This document shows, piece by piece, positions 8,035 to 17,088 of a DNA stretch of 64,000 nt. The notes below the pieces were generated by a model. It saw only the letters and a program-made list of their open reading frames with translations. It was not told the DNA's origin and did no database searches. The DNA lies in NCBI RefSeq assembly GCF_024362405.1, contig NZ_CP101454.1, positions 186,001 to 250,000 on the forward strand, in the 5' to 3' direction. How positions within the stretch are numbered: the first letter of the stretch is position 1; each line of letters begins with the position of its first letter. A program made the translations under genes and the position numbers. Origin of the DNA: Halorarius litoreus. Lineage in GTDB: Archaea > Halobacteriota > Halobacteria > Halobacteriales > Haloarculaceae.

Positions 8035-9411
8035 TCAGATGTCGCCGACGAGTTCCGAGGCGATGCCGGTGTACCCCTCGGGAGTGAGCGCCCGCAGTTC
8101 CTCGCGTACCTCGGGCGAGACGTCGAGGTCGTCGAACAGGTCGCGGAAATCCTCGAGCGAGGCACGCTGGCCTCGCGTCAGTTCCTTGATGCGCTCGTAC
8201 GCCTGCTCGTCGCCCTCCCGTCTGAGGATGGTCTGGACCGCCTCGCCGATGACCTCGGGGTTCGCCGCCAGGTCCTCGCGCATCACCTGCTCGTTGGGCG
8301 TGACCTTGCCGAGTCCCCGCTGCGCCTTCCCGTAGCCGATGAGACAGTGGGAGAGTGCCGCGCCGATGTTCCGCTTCACCGTGGAGTCCGAGAGGTCACG
8401 CTGCAGGCGGGAGGTCGTCACGTAGTCGCCGAGGAACACGAGGTCGGAGTTTGCCTTCGAGAGGTTCCCCTCGCTGTTCTCGAAGTCGATGGGGTTCACC
8501 TTGTGCGGCATCGTCGACGACCCGGTCTCGCCCTCGACGGTCTCCTGTCCGAGGTAGCGCTGGCTCACGTAGAGCCACATGTCCCGGTCCATGTCGAGCA
8601 GGACGTTGTTCGCGTTCCGCAGCGTGTCGAACACGCTCTGGAGGTCGTCACAGGGGTTGACCTGCGTCGAGAGGTCGCGGTGCTCAAGGCCAAGTGACTG
8701 GACGAACGTCCGCGAGAAGGCCGGCCAGTCCACCTCCGGGTAGGCGACGTGGTGGGCGGCGTACGTCCCCGACGCACCCGCGAGCTTGCCCGCGAGACCG
8801 TCTGCGGCACGCTCGATCTCGCCGATTGCCCGGCCCAGCCGGGCGGCGTAGACGGCCACCTCCTTCCCAAACGTCGTGGGCGTCGCGGGCTGGCCGTGCG
8901 TCCGGGCGAGCATCGGGAGGTCGCGGTACTCGTGGGCCATCTCCGAGAGCGTATCGCGGAGGTCGCGGAGTTCGGGCACCAGCACCTCCTCGACGGCGGG
9001 TTTGACCAGCATCCGGTGGGCGAGGTTGTTCACGTCCTCGCTCGTCAGCGCGAAGTGGACGAACGGTCCGGCACCCTCGATGGGGAGCGCGTCGCGAACG
9101 AAATACTCGACGGCCTTCACGTCGTGATTCGTCGCCGTGTACTCCTTCCAACCCTCGGTCTCCAGTTGCTTGATGATTGCCGCGTCCTCGGCATCGAACT
9201 CCTCGTAGAGCGCCCGGAGGTCGGCCTTCTGGTCGGCCGTGAGGTCGAACGTCTGGGCGAGGTCGGTGAGGGCGATAAGGTACTCGACCTCGACTTGCAC
9301 GCGAGCGCGCATGAGCGCGGCCTCGCTGGCGTAGTCGGTGAGCGGTTCGGTGTAGCGGGTGTACCGCCCGTCGAGCGGCGAGACGGCGAAGAGGGGTCCC
9401 CGGTCTGTCAT
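8035..9411 (-). CDS. purB: Adenylosuccinate lyase
   Basis: PurB acts twice in purine synthesis, splitting SAICAR to AICAR and adenylosuccinate to AMP, both releasing fumarate. The 458-aa protein carries the fumarase/aspartase signature SSTMPHKVNPIDFEN, and the TSEDVNNLAH and ARTHGQPATPTTFGKE segments of the active site. The start MTDRGPLFAVSPLDGRY fits the family; a longer in-frame N-terminus enters the promoter region and is unlikely. It is divergent from purNH across a 169-bp spacer, so two adjacent purine genes share a regulatory region. Confidence 0.96.
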   Translation of the reverse strand: MTDRGPLFAVSPLDGRYTRYTEPLTDYASEAALMRARVQVEVEYLIALTDLAQTFDLTADQKADLRALYEEFDAEDAAIIKQLETEGWKEYTATNHDVKAVEYFVRDALPIEGAGPFVHFALTSEDVNNLAHRMLVKPAVEEVLVPELRDLRDTLSEMAHEYRDLPMLARTHGQPATPTTFGKEVAVYAARLGRAIGEIERAADGLAGKLAGASGTYAAHHVAYPEVDWPAFSRTFVQSLGLEHRDLSTQVNPCDDLQSVFDTLRNANNVLLDMDRDMWLYVSQRYLGQETVEGETGSSTMPHKVNPIDFENSEGNLSKANSDLVFLGDYVTTSRLQRDLSDSTVKRNIGAALSHCLIGYGKAQRGLGKVTPNEQVMREDLAANPEVIGEAVQTILRREGDEQAYERIKELTRGQRASLEDFRDLFDDLDVSPEVREELRALTPEGYTGIASELVGDI

Positions 9412-9470
9412 GGTCGAGGGTGCGGCCAGGCGTCGAAAAAGCGTGTCGGTCGTGAGCGGCACCTTCGTGC

Positions 9471-9530
9471 ATTCGAGTATTTAAATGCTCGAGGGAACAG
9501 CATCGAGTAATGCACATATTTGCACAAGTC
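9471..9530. promoter_or_regulatory. Shared purB/purNH promoter region
   Basis: The spacer between divergent purB and purNH contains a palindromic TATA-like box ATTTAAAT at 9479-9486, usable in either direction. A second AT-rich motif, TGCACATATTTGCACA, lies at 9511-9526 with repeated TGCACA half-sites that could bind a regulator. Distances (about 70 bp to purB, 55-95 bp to purNH) fit short leaders. Inference from sequence only. Confidence 0.5.
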
Positions 9531-9580
9531 GCGCACGCCGGACCGCAACTACTTTGCGGCCACGGGAGTCGGAGACAGGT

Positions 9581-11155
9581 ATGAAACTCGCCGGGATGGC
9601 CTCCAACCGGGGGCGAAACCTGCTGCACATCGCCGACACGCTCGACGTGGAGTTCGCGGTGATCCTGTCGAACCAGGAGGGCGCACCCGTCCTCGAAGCC
9701 GCCGCGGAGCGCGGTATCGCCACCGAGGTCGTCACCCGTGCCGACGACGAGTCGCGCGAGGCGCACGAGGCCCGCGTGCTCGACCGCCTCGACACCTACG
9801 ACTTCGAACTGCTGTGTCTCGACGGCTACATGCGCGTGCTGACCGAGGGGTTCCTCGACGAGGTGCCCACCACGCTGAACGTCCACCCGTCGCTCCTCCC
9901 CGCGTTCCCCGGCTTCGACGCCCACGAGCAAGTCCTCGACGCGGGCGTTCGTCTCAGCGGCTGTACCGTCCACGTCGTCGATGAAACCGTGGACGGCGGC
10001 CCCATCGTCACCCAGGAACCGATTCCCGTCTTCGAGGGCGACGACGAGGAGTCGCTCAAGGAGCGCGTCCTCTACGAGGGGGAGTTCACGGCCTACCCCC
10101 GCGCAGTGAAGTGGTTCGCCGAGGACCGCGTCGAGGTCGACCACGACGCCGGCGAGGTGACCGTCGAGGGCGACGACGACGGTGAGTTCCCCGCCCGCCG
10201 CGTCGCGACGGACGACTTCGCGACAGAACTCCGCTACGGCGAGAACCCCCACCAGAACGCCGCGCTGTACGCCGACGGCGCCTGCACCGAGGCGAACGTC
10301 GTCAGCGCTCCCCAGCTCAACGAGGGCGCGAAGTCGCTCTCGTACAACAACTACAACGACGCCGACGGCGCGCTCGACCTCATCAAGGAGTTCGACGAGC
10401 CCGCGGCCGCGGTCATCAAGCACACGAACCCGGCGGGCTGCGCCACCGCGGACACGCTCGCCGACGCCTACGAACGGGCGCTCTCGACGGACCCGATGAG
10501 CGCGTTCGGCGGCATCGTCGCGCTCAACCGCGAGTGCGACGCCGCCACCGCCGAACAGGTCGTCGACTCGTTCAAGGAGGTCGTCGTCGCGCCCTCGTAC
10601 ACCGACGCGGCGCTCGACGTTCTCACCTCGAAGGACAACCTCCGCGTGCTCGACGTCGGTGACCTCTCCGAGATCACGGAGCCGATGGCCGAGAAGCCCA
10701 TCACTGGCGGGCGACTCATCCAGGAGCGCGACCGCCAGAAGCTCACGCGCGACGACCTCGAAGTCGTCACCGAGCGCGAACCCACCGACGAGCAGCTCGA
10801 CGCGATGCTGTTCGCGTGGCAGACCATCAAGCACGTCAAGTCGAACGCTATCGTGTTCGCGAAAGGCACCGAGACGGTCGGCATCGGCATGGGGCAGGTC
10901 TCCCGCGTCGACGCCGTCCGACTGGCGGCGATGAAGGCCGACGAACACGCCGAGGGGAAGGACAGCGAGGGCGCGGTGATGGCCTCTGACGCCTTCTTCC
11001 CGTTCCCCGACGGCATCGAGCAGGCTTCGGAGGCCGGCATCGAGGCCGTCATCCAGCCCGGCGGCTCGGTCAACGACGAGGACGTCATCGAAGCGGCCGA
11101 CGATCACGACATGGCGATGGTGTTCACCGGGCAGCGGTGCTTCCGCCATGACTGA
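9581..11155 (+). CDS. purNH: PurN-PurH fusion: GAR formyltransferase / AICAR formyltransferase
   Basis: A 524-aa fusion. Residues 1 to about 190 are a formyltransferase of PurN type, with [10 protein letters not shown] at the start, [20 protein letters not shown] near residue 99 (Asn and His of the catalytic triad), and [16 protein letters not shown]. From about residue 212 the sequence is the AICAR transformylase half of Pur[48 protein letters not shown] and ending [10 protein letters not shown]. The IMP cyclohydrolase (MGS-like) domain normally at the N-terminus of bacterial PurH is absent. The protein could therefore catalyse both formyl transfers of purine synthesis but not ring closure, which in many archaea is done by PurO. 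The gene is divergent from purB. An in-frame extension upstream enters the promoter. Confidence 0.92.
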   Translation: MKLAGMASNRGRNLLHIADTLDVEFAVILSNQEGAPVLEAAAERGIATEVVTRADDESREAHEARVLDRLDTYDFELLCLDGYMRVLTEGFLDEVPTTLNVHPSLLPAFPGFDAHEQVLDAGVRLSGCTVHVVDETVDGGPIVTQEPIPVFEGDDEESLKERVLYEGEFTAYPRAVKWFAEDRVEVDHDAGEVTVEGDDDGEFPARRVATDDFATELRYGENPHQNAALYADGACTEANVVSAPQLNEGAKSLSYNNYNDADGALDLIKEFDEPAAAVIKHTNPAGCATADTLADAYERALSTDPMSAFGGIVALNRECDAATAEQVVDSFKEVVVAPSYTDAALDVLTSKDNLRVLDVGDLSEITEPMAEKPITGGRLIQERDRQKLTRDDLEVVTEREPTDEQLDAMLFAWQTIKHVKSNAIVFAKGTETVGIGMGQVSRVDAVRLAAMKADEHAEGKDSEGAVMASDAFFPFPDGIEQASEAGIEAVIQPGGSVNDEDVIEAADDHDMAMVFTGQRCFRHD

Positions 11156-11175
11156 GCGCTAGCGAAGAAATGGTG

Positions 11176-11295
11176 GAAGCAGGTTGCACGAGTGAAGCGA
11201 AGTGCAACCGTGCTTCAGGCACGACTGAACGGAGTGTCTAAAGCTCGTGAGACGACCAACGAGGGTCTTACGGTGTTTTAGACACGACTGACCGG
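11176..11295. repeat. Tandem hairpins downstream of purNH
   Basis: The first hairpin has arms GAAGCA-GGTTGCAC (11176-11189) and GTGCAACC-G-TGCTTC (11202-11216), a 14-bp stem with one bulge. The second has a perfect 9-bp stem GTGTCTAAA/TTTAGACAC (11234-11242, 11277-11285). The motif CACGACTGA followed by CGG appears twice (from 11219 and from 11283). The composition (GAGTGAAGCGAAGTG in the loop) resembles the larger palindromic repeats of this window. It may serve as a transcript end for purNH or as another dispersed repeat. Confidence 0.55.
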
Positions 11296-11333
11296 AAAAT
11301 CTATCACACCGCTGGGAACACGACCACCAGACG

Positions 11334-11990
11334 ATGCCCTCCTACGACGCGGTGCTGTTCGACAACGACGGCGTGCTCGTCGAGCCGCCAGCCGAGGAAC
11401 ACCGGTACGCCGCCGGTCGCGCGGCCTTCCGCGCGGTCGGCGTCGAAACGCCCGAGCGTGAACACCTCGACGCCATCGTCGGGAGCGTCACTCCCGACCA
11501 GCTCCACGAGGTCGCCGGGGCGTACGACCTCGACGCCGAGACGCTGTGGGACGCCCGCGAACGCCACGACGAGCGGACGCAGCTCGAACAGTTCCGCGCC
11601 GGCACGCGGACGACGTACGACGACGTGGCCGCGCTCGACGACCTCTCGCACCCGCGCGGGGTCGTGAGCAACAACCACCACACTACCGTCGCGTTCGTCC
11701 TCGACCGGTTCGACCTCCGATTCGACACCTACTACGGGCGGCCGATGACCGTCGAGAGCCTCACGCTGAAGAAGCCGAACCCCCACTACCTCGACCGGGC
11801 GCTCGACGACCTCGGCGCGGAGACGGCGCTGTACGTTGGCGACAGCGAGAGCGACGTCGCGGCCGCCCACAACGCGGGGTTGGACTCGGCGTTCGTCCGT
11901 CGTGCGCACAACCGCGACCGCGAACTTGCGGTCGAGCCGACCCACGAGATACGCTCGCTGTCGGAACTCGACGGGCTCGTGGGCAGGTGA
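11334..11990 (+). CDS. HAD-superfamily hydrolase (phosphoglycolate phosphatase-like)
   Basis: A 218-aa HAD phosphatase. Motif I is DNDGVL at residues 10-15, so the first Asp is the nucleophile. A helical cap follows; the motif II Ser is in GVVSNNHH, the motif III Lys in KKPNPHYL, and motif IV in YVGDSESDVAAAHNAG. The order and size match subfamily IA phosphatases such as phosphoglycolate phosphatase or beta-phosphoglucomutase-like enzymes. The substrate cannot be assigned. Its stop almost touches the stop of the convergent CBS-domain gene. Confidence 0.85.
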   Translation: MPSYDAVLFDNDGVLVEPPAEEHRYAAGRAAFRAVGVETPEREHLDAIVGSVTPDQLHEVAGAYDLDAETLWDARERHDERTQLEQFRAGTRTTYDDVAALDDLSHPRGVVSNNHHTTVAFVLDRFDLRFDTYYGRPMTVESLTLKKPNPHYLDRALDDLGAETALYVGDSESDVAAAHNAGLDSAFVRRAHNRDRELAVEPTHEIRSLSELDGLVGR

Positions 11991-11991
11991 G

Positions 11992-13077
11992 CTACGCGCC
12001 GACGCCGGTCGTGCCGGCCTGTCCGATGTCGATGGGGTCCTCGATGTCGCCCATCACCGACTCCAGGAGGTCCGTGACGGTTACCATCCCGACGACGGCG
12101 CCGTCCTCGATGACGAGCGCGAGCTCCTGGTTCTCGGTCTGGAACTGGTCGACCGCGTCGCTGACGCTCGTCTCCGGCGACATCGTCATCGGCGGCGCGG
12201 CGAGCTCCGTGAAATCCACCTCGCCGTCTTCGAGGTCCGCACGGTGCTTGGCCAGCATCGGCAGGTAGACGATGCCCTTGAAGTCGGTGAGGTCCTCGCC
12301 GACCAGCGGGTAGCGTGTGTGCGGATGGTCCTCCATCCGTCGGAAGTTCTCCTTGGAGTCGACGGCCGTCGAGAGCGGGACGATGTCGTCGGTGTCGACC
12401 ATCACCGACCGGACGGGGCGCTCGCCGATCTGCAGCGCGTTCAACACCTCCTCGCGGCGCTCCTCGGGGAGGTCACCCTCGTCGAGCACCGAGCCGAGCT
12501 TGCGGTGGAGGTCCGCTCGCGACTCGATGACGTCCTCCTCGGTTTCGAGCCACGCGCCAGTCATCTCGATGCCGAACAGCTTCAGGGTCCACTTCGCGAC
12601 CGCATCGCCGAGCGTGATGATCGGCGAGATGAGCCGGTTGAAGTAGTACAGCGGCGTCGCGCCGTACCGGCAGACGAACCGGGAGCGCTCGACGCCCAGA
12701 TACGTCGGCGTCTGCTCGCCGTGGGTGAGGTGGACGAGGTTGATGATGAGGAACGCGAGAATCGCTCCGGCGCCGACCGCCGCGAGCCCGGAGTTCGCGA
12801 ACAGCGGCTCGAAGATGGCCGCGAGTGCGGGCTCGGCGACGATACCGACCGCGATGCTCGACGCCGTAATCCCCACCTGACAGGTCGTGAGGTAGATTTC
12901 GAGCTCGTGGGTCATCTCCCAGGCCCGTTCGAGCGCGGGGGAGCCCTCGCCCACGAACTCCTCCTCGGTGAACTGCCGGGCGCGCGTCAACGCGAACTCG
13001 ATGGCGACGAAGAAGCCGTTCGCCAGGATGAGCAGGATGCCGGCGAACAGTCGAATCGCGATCTCCAGGGAGTTCAT
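11992..13077 (-). CDS. CNNM/DUF21 membrane protein with CBS pair (hemolysin C-like)
   Basis: A 361-aa protein. The first 170 residues form a DUF21/CNNM membrane domain with four hydrophobic segments (LFAGILLILANGFFVAIEFA at the start, then QVGITASSIAVGIVAEPAL, then GAGAILAFLIINLVHLTHGE). Residues about 200-345 hold two CBS motifs (MVDTDDIVPLSTAVDS and PPMTMSPETSVSDAVDQFQ). The family is proposed to take part in Mg2+ or Co2+ efflux and divalent cation homeostasis; the Gln of the usual GE(I/L)xPK motif appears here as THGEQTPTYL. No transporter-associated CorC C-terminal domain is visible. Monocistronic and divergent from folCP. Confidence 0.85.
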   Translation of the reverse strand: MNSLEIAIRLFAGILLILANGFFVAIEFALTRARQFTEEEFVGEGSPALERAWEMTHELEIYLTTCQVGITASSIAVGIVAEPALAAIFEPLFANSGLAAVGAGAILAFLIINLVHLTHGEQTPTYLGVERSRFVCRYGATPLYYFNRLISPIITLGDAVAKWTLKLFGIEMTGAWLETEEDVIESRADLHRKLGSVLDEGDLPEERREEVLNALQIGERPVRSVMVDTDDIVPLSTAVDSKENFRRMEDHPHTRYPLVGEDLTDFKGIVYLPMLAKHRADLEDGEVDFTELAAPPMTMSPETSVSDAVDQFQTENQELALVIEDGAVVGMVTVTDLLESVMGDIEDPIDIGQAGTTGVGA

Positions 13078-13257
13078 CGCCTCGCACGTCGGCCGGCCGG
13101 AACAAAAGGGCCAGGGAAAGCAGCCCGGCCACCAGCCTTTTGCCCCACCGGAGCCGTCCGGCGGGACGACCGCACGCGAGGAACCGCCGTGTCGGCGTCG
13201 GCCGCAGCACCCTCCACAGTTCGACACGCCTAAGCGCGCGCCGTGGCTGCTTCGAGT

Positions 13258-15681
13258 ATGCAGTATCACGAGGCGGCCAGCTGGCTGTTCGACCTCCGCC
13301 GCTACTCCCCGCGGACGGGCGTCGAACACACCCGCCACCTCCTCGATTCGCTCGGCGCGCCCGACGCCGACCTCCGGTGCGTGCAGATCGCGGGCTCCAA
13401 CGGGAAGGGCTCGACGGCCCGGATGCTCGAACGCACCCTCCGCGAGGCCGGCCTCGACGTGGGGCTCTACACCTCGCCGCACCTCGACGACGTCCGCGAG
13501 CGGGTGCGGGTCAACGGTCGGAAGATGCCGAAGTCCGCGGTCTGCGCGTTCGTCGAGACGGTCGACGACTACGTGACCGAGCGGGCCGCCGTCGACGACT
13601 CGCCGACGTTCTTCGAGACCGTCACCGGGATGGCGCTGTGGGAGTTCGCCCGACAGGACGTCGACATCGCCGTGCTCGAGGTCGGCATCGGTGGCAAGCA
13701 CGACGCCACCTCGGCGGTCGACCCCGTCGCCAGCGCCGTCACGAGCGTCACGCTCGAACACGCCGACCTCTTGGGCGACACGGAGGCCGAAATCGCCCGC
13801 GACAAGGCGCACGTCGCCGCCGACTCGAACCCGCTCGTGACCGCCGCCACGGGGGAGGCGCTCGACGCCATCGAGGCGCAGGTCGCCGACGTGTTCACCG
13901 TCGGGGGTGACGACGCCGACCTCGGAGCCACGTACGAAGGGCGCGTCGGGCTCGAGGGGGCAGTCACGCTCGCGACCGACGACTGGTCGGTCGACGCCCG
14001 GCTCCCGCTCGTGGGCGAACACCAGGCACGAAACGCAGGCGTCGCGGCCGCGCTCGCCCGACAGGTCGCGGACGTCTCGGACGCCGAACTCGCTCGTGGG
14101 CTCCGGAACGCCCACTGGCCGGGCCGGTTCGAGGTGTTCGATCGCGCGCCGCTCGTCGTCCTCGACGGCGCGCACAACCCCGGCGGGTGTGCTGGACTCG
14201 CCGACACGCTCGCGGAGTTCGACTACGACGACCTCCACCTCGTGTTCGGCGCGATGTCAGACAAGGATCACGCCGGGATGGCCGAGGCGCTCGGCGAGGC
14301 GACGACCGTCTACACCTGTCGCCCGGACTTCGAGCGCGCCGAGCGCCCGGACGTGCTCGCGGAGTCGTTCGAGGGCCGCGCCGACGAGGTGGTCGTCGGC
14401 GAGGACGTGGCAAGCGCGCTCGACACGGCACTCGCCGCCGCCGCGGACGGGGACGCGGTGCTCGTCACCGGCTCGTTGTTCGTCGTCGCCGAAGCGCGCC
14501 GCCGCTGGACCGCGGTCGACGTACCGAAGCGGGTCCCCGATGCGGAGACTGCCGAAGCGGTCCTCCGCGACGCGGACGTGCCCGAAGACGGCATCGAGCG
14601 ACTCGGTGGCCGCGGCGTCCATCGCGTAGTGAAGGCCCGCGTCCAGTCACGGCAGGCGAGCCACCTCACACAGGAGTTCCGGGGGCTGGGCGGGGAGTGT
14701 GCGACCTCCGGCGTCACCGAGCGGGGCCGCGAGCTCGTCGACGTCGTACTCATGGGGACGCTCGCGCAGTTCGACCGACTCGTCGAGTCGCTCGACGGCC
14801 AGCCGCACGGGCTCGACCAGTTCGGGAATCGGCTCCGCGAGACGCTCGGGCTCCAGCCCGTGTCGTCACAGGGCTACCCGTGGGAGGACCGCACCGCCGT
14901 CATGGGCATCCTGAACGTCACGCCCGACTCCTTCCACGACGGCGGCGAGTACGAGGCGGTCGAGGCTGCGGTCGCCCGCGCGGAGGAGATGGTCGCCGAC
15001 GGCGCGGACATCATCGACGTTGGTGGCGAGTCCACGCGCCCCGGCGCCGAGCCAGTGTCAGTCAAGGACGAGAAAGCGCGCGTCGTCCCCGTCGTCGAGC
15101 AACTCGCCGACCTCGACGCCCTCGTCTCGGTCGACACCCGGAAGGCGGCGGTCGCCCGCGCCGCACTCGACGCTGGCGCGGACATCCTCAACGACGTCTC
15201 GGGACTCGAAGACCCCGAGATGCGGCTCGTCGCCGCCGAGTACGACGTTCCCGTGGTGGTGATGCACTCCATCGAGACGCCAGTCGACCCCGCGACGGAG
15301 ATCGAGTACGACGACGTGGTCGAGGACACCATCGACGCGCTGGTCGAGCGCGTGTTGCTCGCGGAGAAGGCCGGGCTCGACCGCTCGCAGATCATCGTCG
15401 ACCCCGGGCTCGGCTTCGGGAAGACGAAGCGCGAGAACTTCGAGCTCCTGGGGCGAATCGACGAGTTCCACGCGCTCGGCTGTCCCGTCCTCGTCGGGCA
15501 CTCGCACAAGTCGATGTTCGACCTGCTGGGCTACGACCCCGACGACCGGCTCCACGCCACCGTCGGGGCGAGTGCGGTCGCGGCCGAGCGCGGCGCGGAC
15601 ATCCTCCGGGTCCACGACGTCGCCGAGAACGTCGCCGCCGTACGGACCAGCGAGGCCGCGGACGACCCGGACTCGGTCTGA
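13258..15681 (+). CDS. folCP: FolC-FolP fusion: folylpolyglutamate synthase / dihydropteroate synthase
   Basis: An 807-aa bifunctional folate enzyme. The N-terminal ~430 residues are Mur-ligase-like FolC: ATP loop GSNGKGST at residues 46-53, YTSPHLDDVRERV, VLEVGIGGKHDATSA, and VVLDGAHNPGG. A linker follows, and the C-terminal ~270 residues are dihydropteroate synthase: VMGILNVTPDSFHDGGEY, DVGGESTRPGA, VDTRKAAVARAALDAGADIL, DPGLGFGKTKREN and GHSHKSMF. The two halves catalyse addition of p-aminobenzoate to the pterin and glutamylation of the product. The same fusion has been described in Haloferax volcanii. The ATG giving MQYHEAASWLF was chosen; five upstream codons are also open. Convergent with the glycosyltransferase gene. 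Confidence 0.94.
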   Translation: MQYHEAASWLFDLRRYSPRTGVEHTRHLLDSLGAPDADLRCVQIAGSNGKGSTARMLERTLREAGLDVGLYTSPHLDDVRERVRVNGRKMPKSAVCAFVETVDDYVTERAAVDDSPTFFETVTGMALWEFARQDVDIAVLEVGIGGKHDATSAVDPVASAVTSVTLEHADLLGDTEAEIARDKAHVAADSNPLVTAATGEALDAIEAQVADVFTVGGDDADLGATYEGRVGLEGAVTLATDDWSVDARLPLVGEHQARNAGVAAALARQVADVSDAELARGLRNAHWPGRFEVFDRAPLVVLDGAHNPGGCAGLADTLAEFDYDDLHLVFGAMSDKDHAGMAEALGEATTVYTCRPDFERAERPDVLAESFEGRADEVVVGEDVASALDTALAAAADGDAVLVTGSLFVVAEARRRWTAVDVPKRVPDAETAEAVLRDADVPEDGIERLGGRGVHRVVKARVQSRQASHLTQEFRGLGGECATSGVTERGRELVDVVLMGTLAQFDRLVESLDGQPHGLDQFGNRLRETLGLQPVSSQGYPWEDRTAVMGILNVTPDSFHDGGEYEAVEAAVARAEEMVADGADIIDVGGESTRPGAEPVSVKDEKARVVPVVEQLADLDALVSVDTRKAAVARAALDAGADILNDVSGLEDPEMRLVAAEYDVPVVVMHSIETPVDPATEIEYDDVVEDTIDALVERVLLAEKAGLDRSQIIVDPGLGFGKTKRENFELLGRIDEFHALGCPVLVGHSHKSMFDLLGYDPDDRLHATVGASAVAAERGADILRVHDVAENVAAVRTSEAADDPDSV

Positions 15682-15688
15682 CCCCGAG

Positions 15689-16741
15689 TCAGTCCCCCGC
15701 ACCCAGATCCGTGTAACAGTCCAGGAGGTCGGTCACCACTTCGTCGCGGTCGAACTCGAGGAACGACTCGTCGACGGTTCGCTCGCCGTAGTCGCCGGCC
15801 TCAATGATGGCGTCCTCGATCTCCTCGGGCGTCGTCGCGCGGAACCCGCGTTCACGACGCTCCACCAGTTCGTGGGCGGCCGATTCCTTCTGGTACTCGA
15901 CGACACCCACGCAGCCGCACGCGAGTCCCCACAGCAACTCGGTTGCGAAGAACTCGCGGAGTGCGGTGTGGACGAACACGTGTGCGCCCCGGTAGAGCGC
16001 GATGCGCTGCGCCCGGTCGAGTTCGCCGACGAACGCCACGCGGTCGTCGATGCGGAGCTCTGCGACCTGTTGCTCGTACGCGGCGCGTTCGGGGCCGTCG
16101 CCGACGACGGTCGCGGTCCAGTCGCGGCCCCGGAGTTCGGCGAGCGCGAGCAGCAGCGATTCGAGGTTACAGTCCTCGTCGAGTTGTCGGGCGAACACGA
16201 CATCGGGCGCATCCTCGGCGGGCGGCGTCTCGCGAATCGCGTCGAAGTCGACGAACTCCGGGAGGACCGCCGTGGCGGCTTCGGGAACGCCGGCTTCCCA
16301 CACCAGCGACTCGACGTAGTGGGAGGGACAGAGCACCCGGTCGGGCGCACGGCCCGCTGCCCGGACGAACCGTCGCCCGCCGAGCGGTTCGTCGCCGTAC
16401 CAGTCGGCCACGAGCGGGGCACGTGCGAGCGTCGCGCCGAGCTTCGCCGAGAGAACTGCCACTGGCGGGTCCGGGGTGACGTGGACCGCGTCGGGACGAA
16501 ACCGAGCGACGAGCACGCCGACGCGGGCGACGAACGAGGTCTCGGCGGGCGCGATGGTGACCGCGTGGTAGGTGACGCCGTTGCGTTCGCGGACCACGTC
16601 GTAGCCGTCCCACCACTGCGTGCAGAACACCCGGACCTCGTGGCCGCGGGTGGCGAGCGCCTCGGCGAGCGCCTGCGTGCGGGCGACCCCCTGTCGCGGT
16701 GACGACTGGCTCGTCTCGCTGGCGACGACGGCGACGCGCAT
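15689..16741 (-). CDS. Glycosyltransferase family 4
   Basis: A 350-aa GT-B fold glycosyltransferase. The N-terminal Rossmann half starts MRVAVVASETSQSSPRQGVAR with the GHEVRVFC strand. The C-terminal half has DVVFARQLDEDCNLESLLLALAEL split across the linker, TVVGDGPERAAYEQ, VAFVGELDRAQRIALYRGAHVFVH, and the sugar-nucleotide contact region REFFATELLWGLACG. The donor and acceptor are unknown; a role in cell-surface polysaccharide or N-glycan assembly is plausible but no other glycan genes flank it. It converges on folCP with seven bases between stops. Confidence 0.85.
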   Translation of the reverse strand: MRVAVVASETSQSSPRQGVARTQALAEALATRGHEVRVFCTQWWDGYDVVRERNGVTYHAVTIAPAETSFVARVGVLVARFRPDAVHVTPDPPVAVLSAKLGATLARAPLVADWYGDEPLGGRRFVRAAGRAPDRVLCPSHYVESLVWEAGVPEAATAVLPEFVDFDAIRETPPAEDAPDVVFARQLDEDCNLESLLLALAELRGRDWTATVVGDGPERAAYEQQVAELRIDDRVAFVGELDRAQRIALYRGAHVFVHTALREFFATELLWGLACGCVGVVEYQKESAAHELVERRERGFRATTPEEIEDAIIEAGDYGERTVDESFLEFDRDEVVTDLLDCYTDLGAGD

Positions 16742-16851
16742 ACCCCGACAGCGCAGGCGGGGGAGAAAAACCCGATGGAGACGCTAGCAGGAGAGTAAAC
16801 AGACGCGGGAGACAGTGGATTCGACAGTTGTGGCGACGGAGCAGTCGAAAC

Positions 16852-17020
16852 CACCTCGAAAGTCCCACCCGCGACGCTCGATCGGTCAGTCGGTGCGGGT
16901 GGGACTGAAAGGGGCGACGCGCTACGGGAAGCACGGCGACGCAAGCACCACAGCGAGGCGAAGCCGAGCGAGGAGCGCAGCGAGCCGCGCGACCGTAGCG
17001 CGTCGGGGCTTTCGAGGTGT
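16852..17020. repeat. Palindromic non-coding repeat, copy B (about 169 bp)
   Basis: Terminal inverted repeat CACCTCGAAAGTCCC (16852-16866) against GGGCTTTCGAGGTG (17006-17019), with one mismatch. A 12-bp perfect stem AGTCCCACCCGC/GCGGGTGGGACT lies at 16861-16872 and 16895-16906. A second 12-bp perfect stem GACGCGCTACGG/CCGTAGCGCGTC lies at 16916-16927 and 16993-17004. The 30-base core 16928-16957 matches copy A at 28 of 30 sites. The stem that flanks the core differs completely in sequence from copy A yet stays perfectly paired. The remainder of this 347-bp gap (16742-16851, 17021-17088) holds no recognised gene. Confidence 0.75.
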
Positions 17021-17088
17021 TGTCCACCCCTCCAGCTAGATTCTCTAGACGGGGAACCGTTATCGGCACGCCCACCGAGAAAACCCAT

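Noticed and set aside
8684..11149. 821-codon open frame antisense to purNH and running into purB
   Set aside because: Both strands of high-GC coding DNA are often open; purNH and purB have full family motifs on their own strands and frames.
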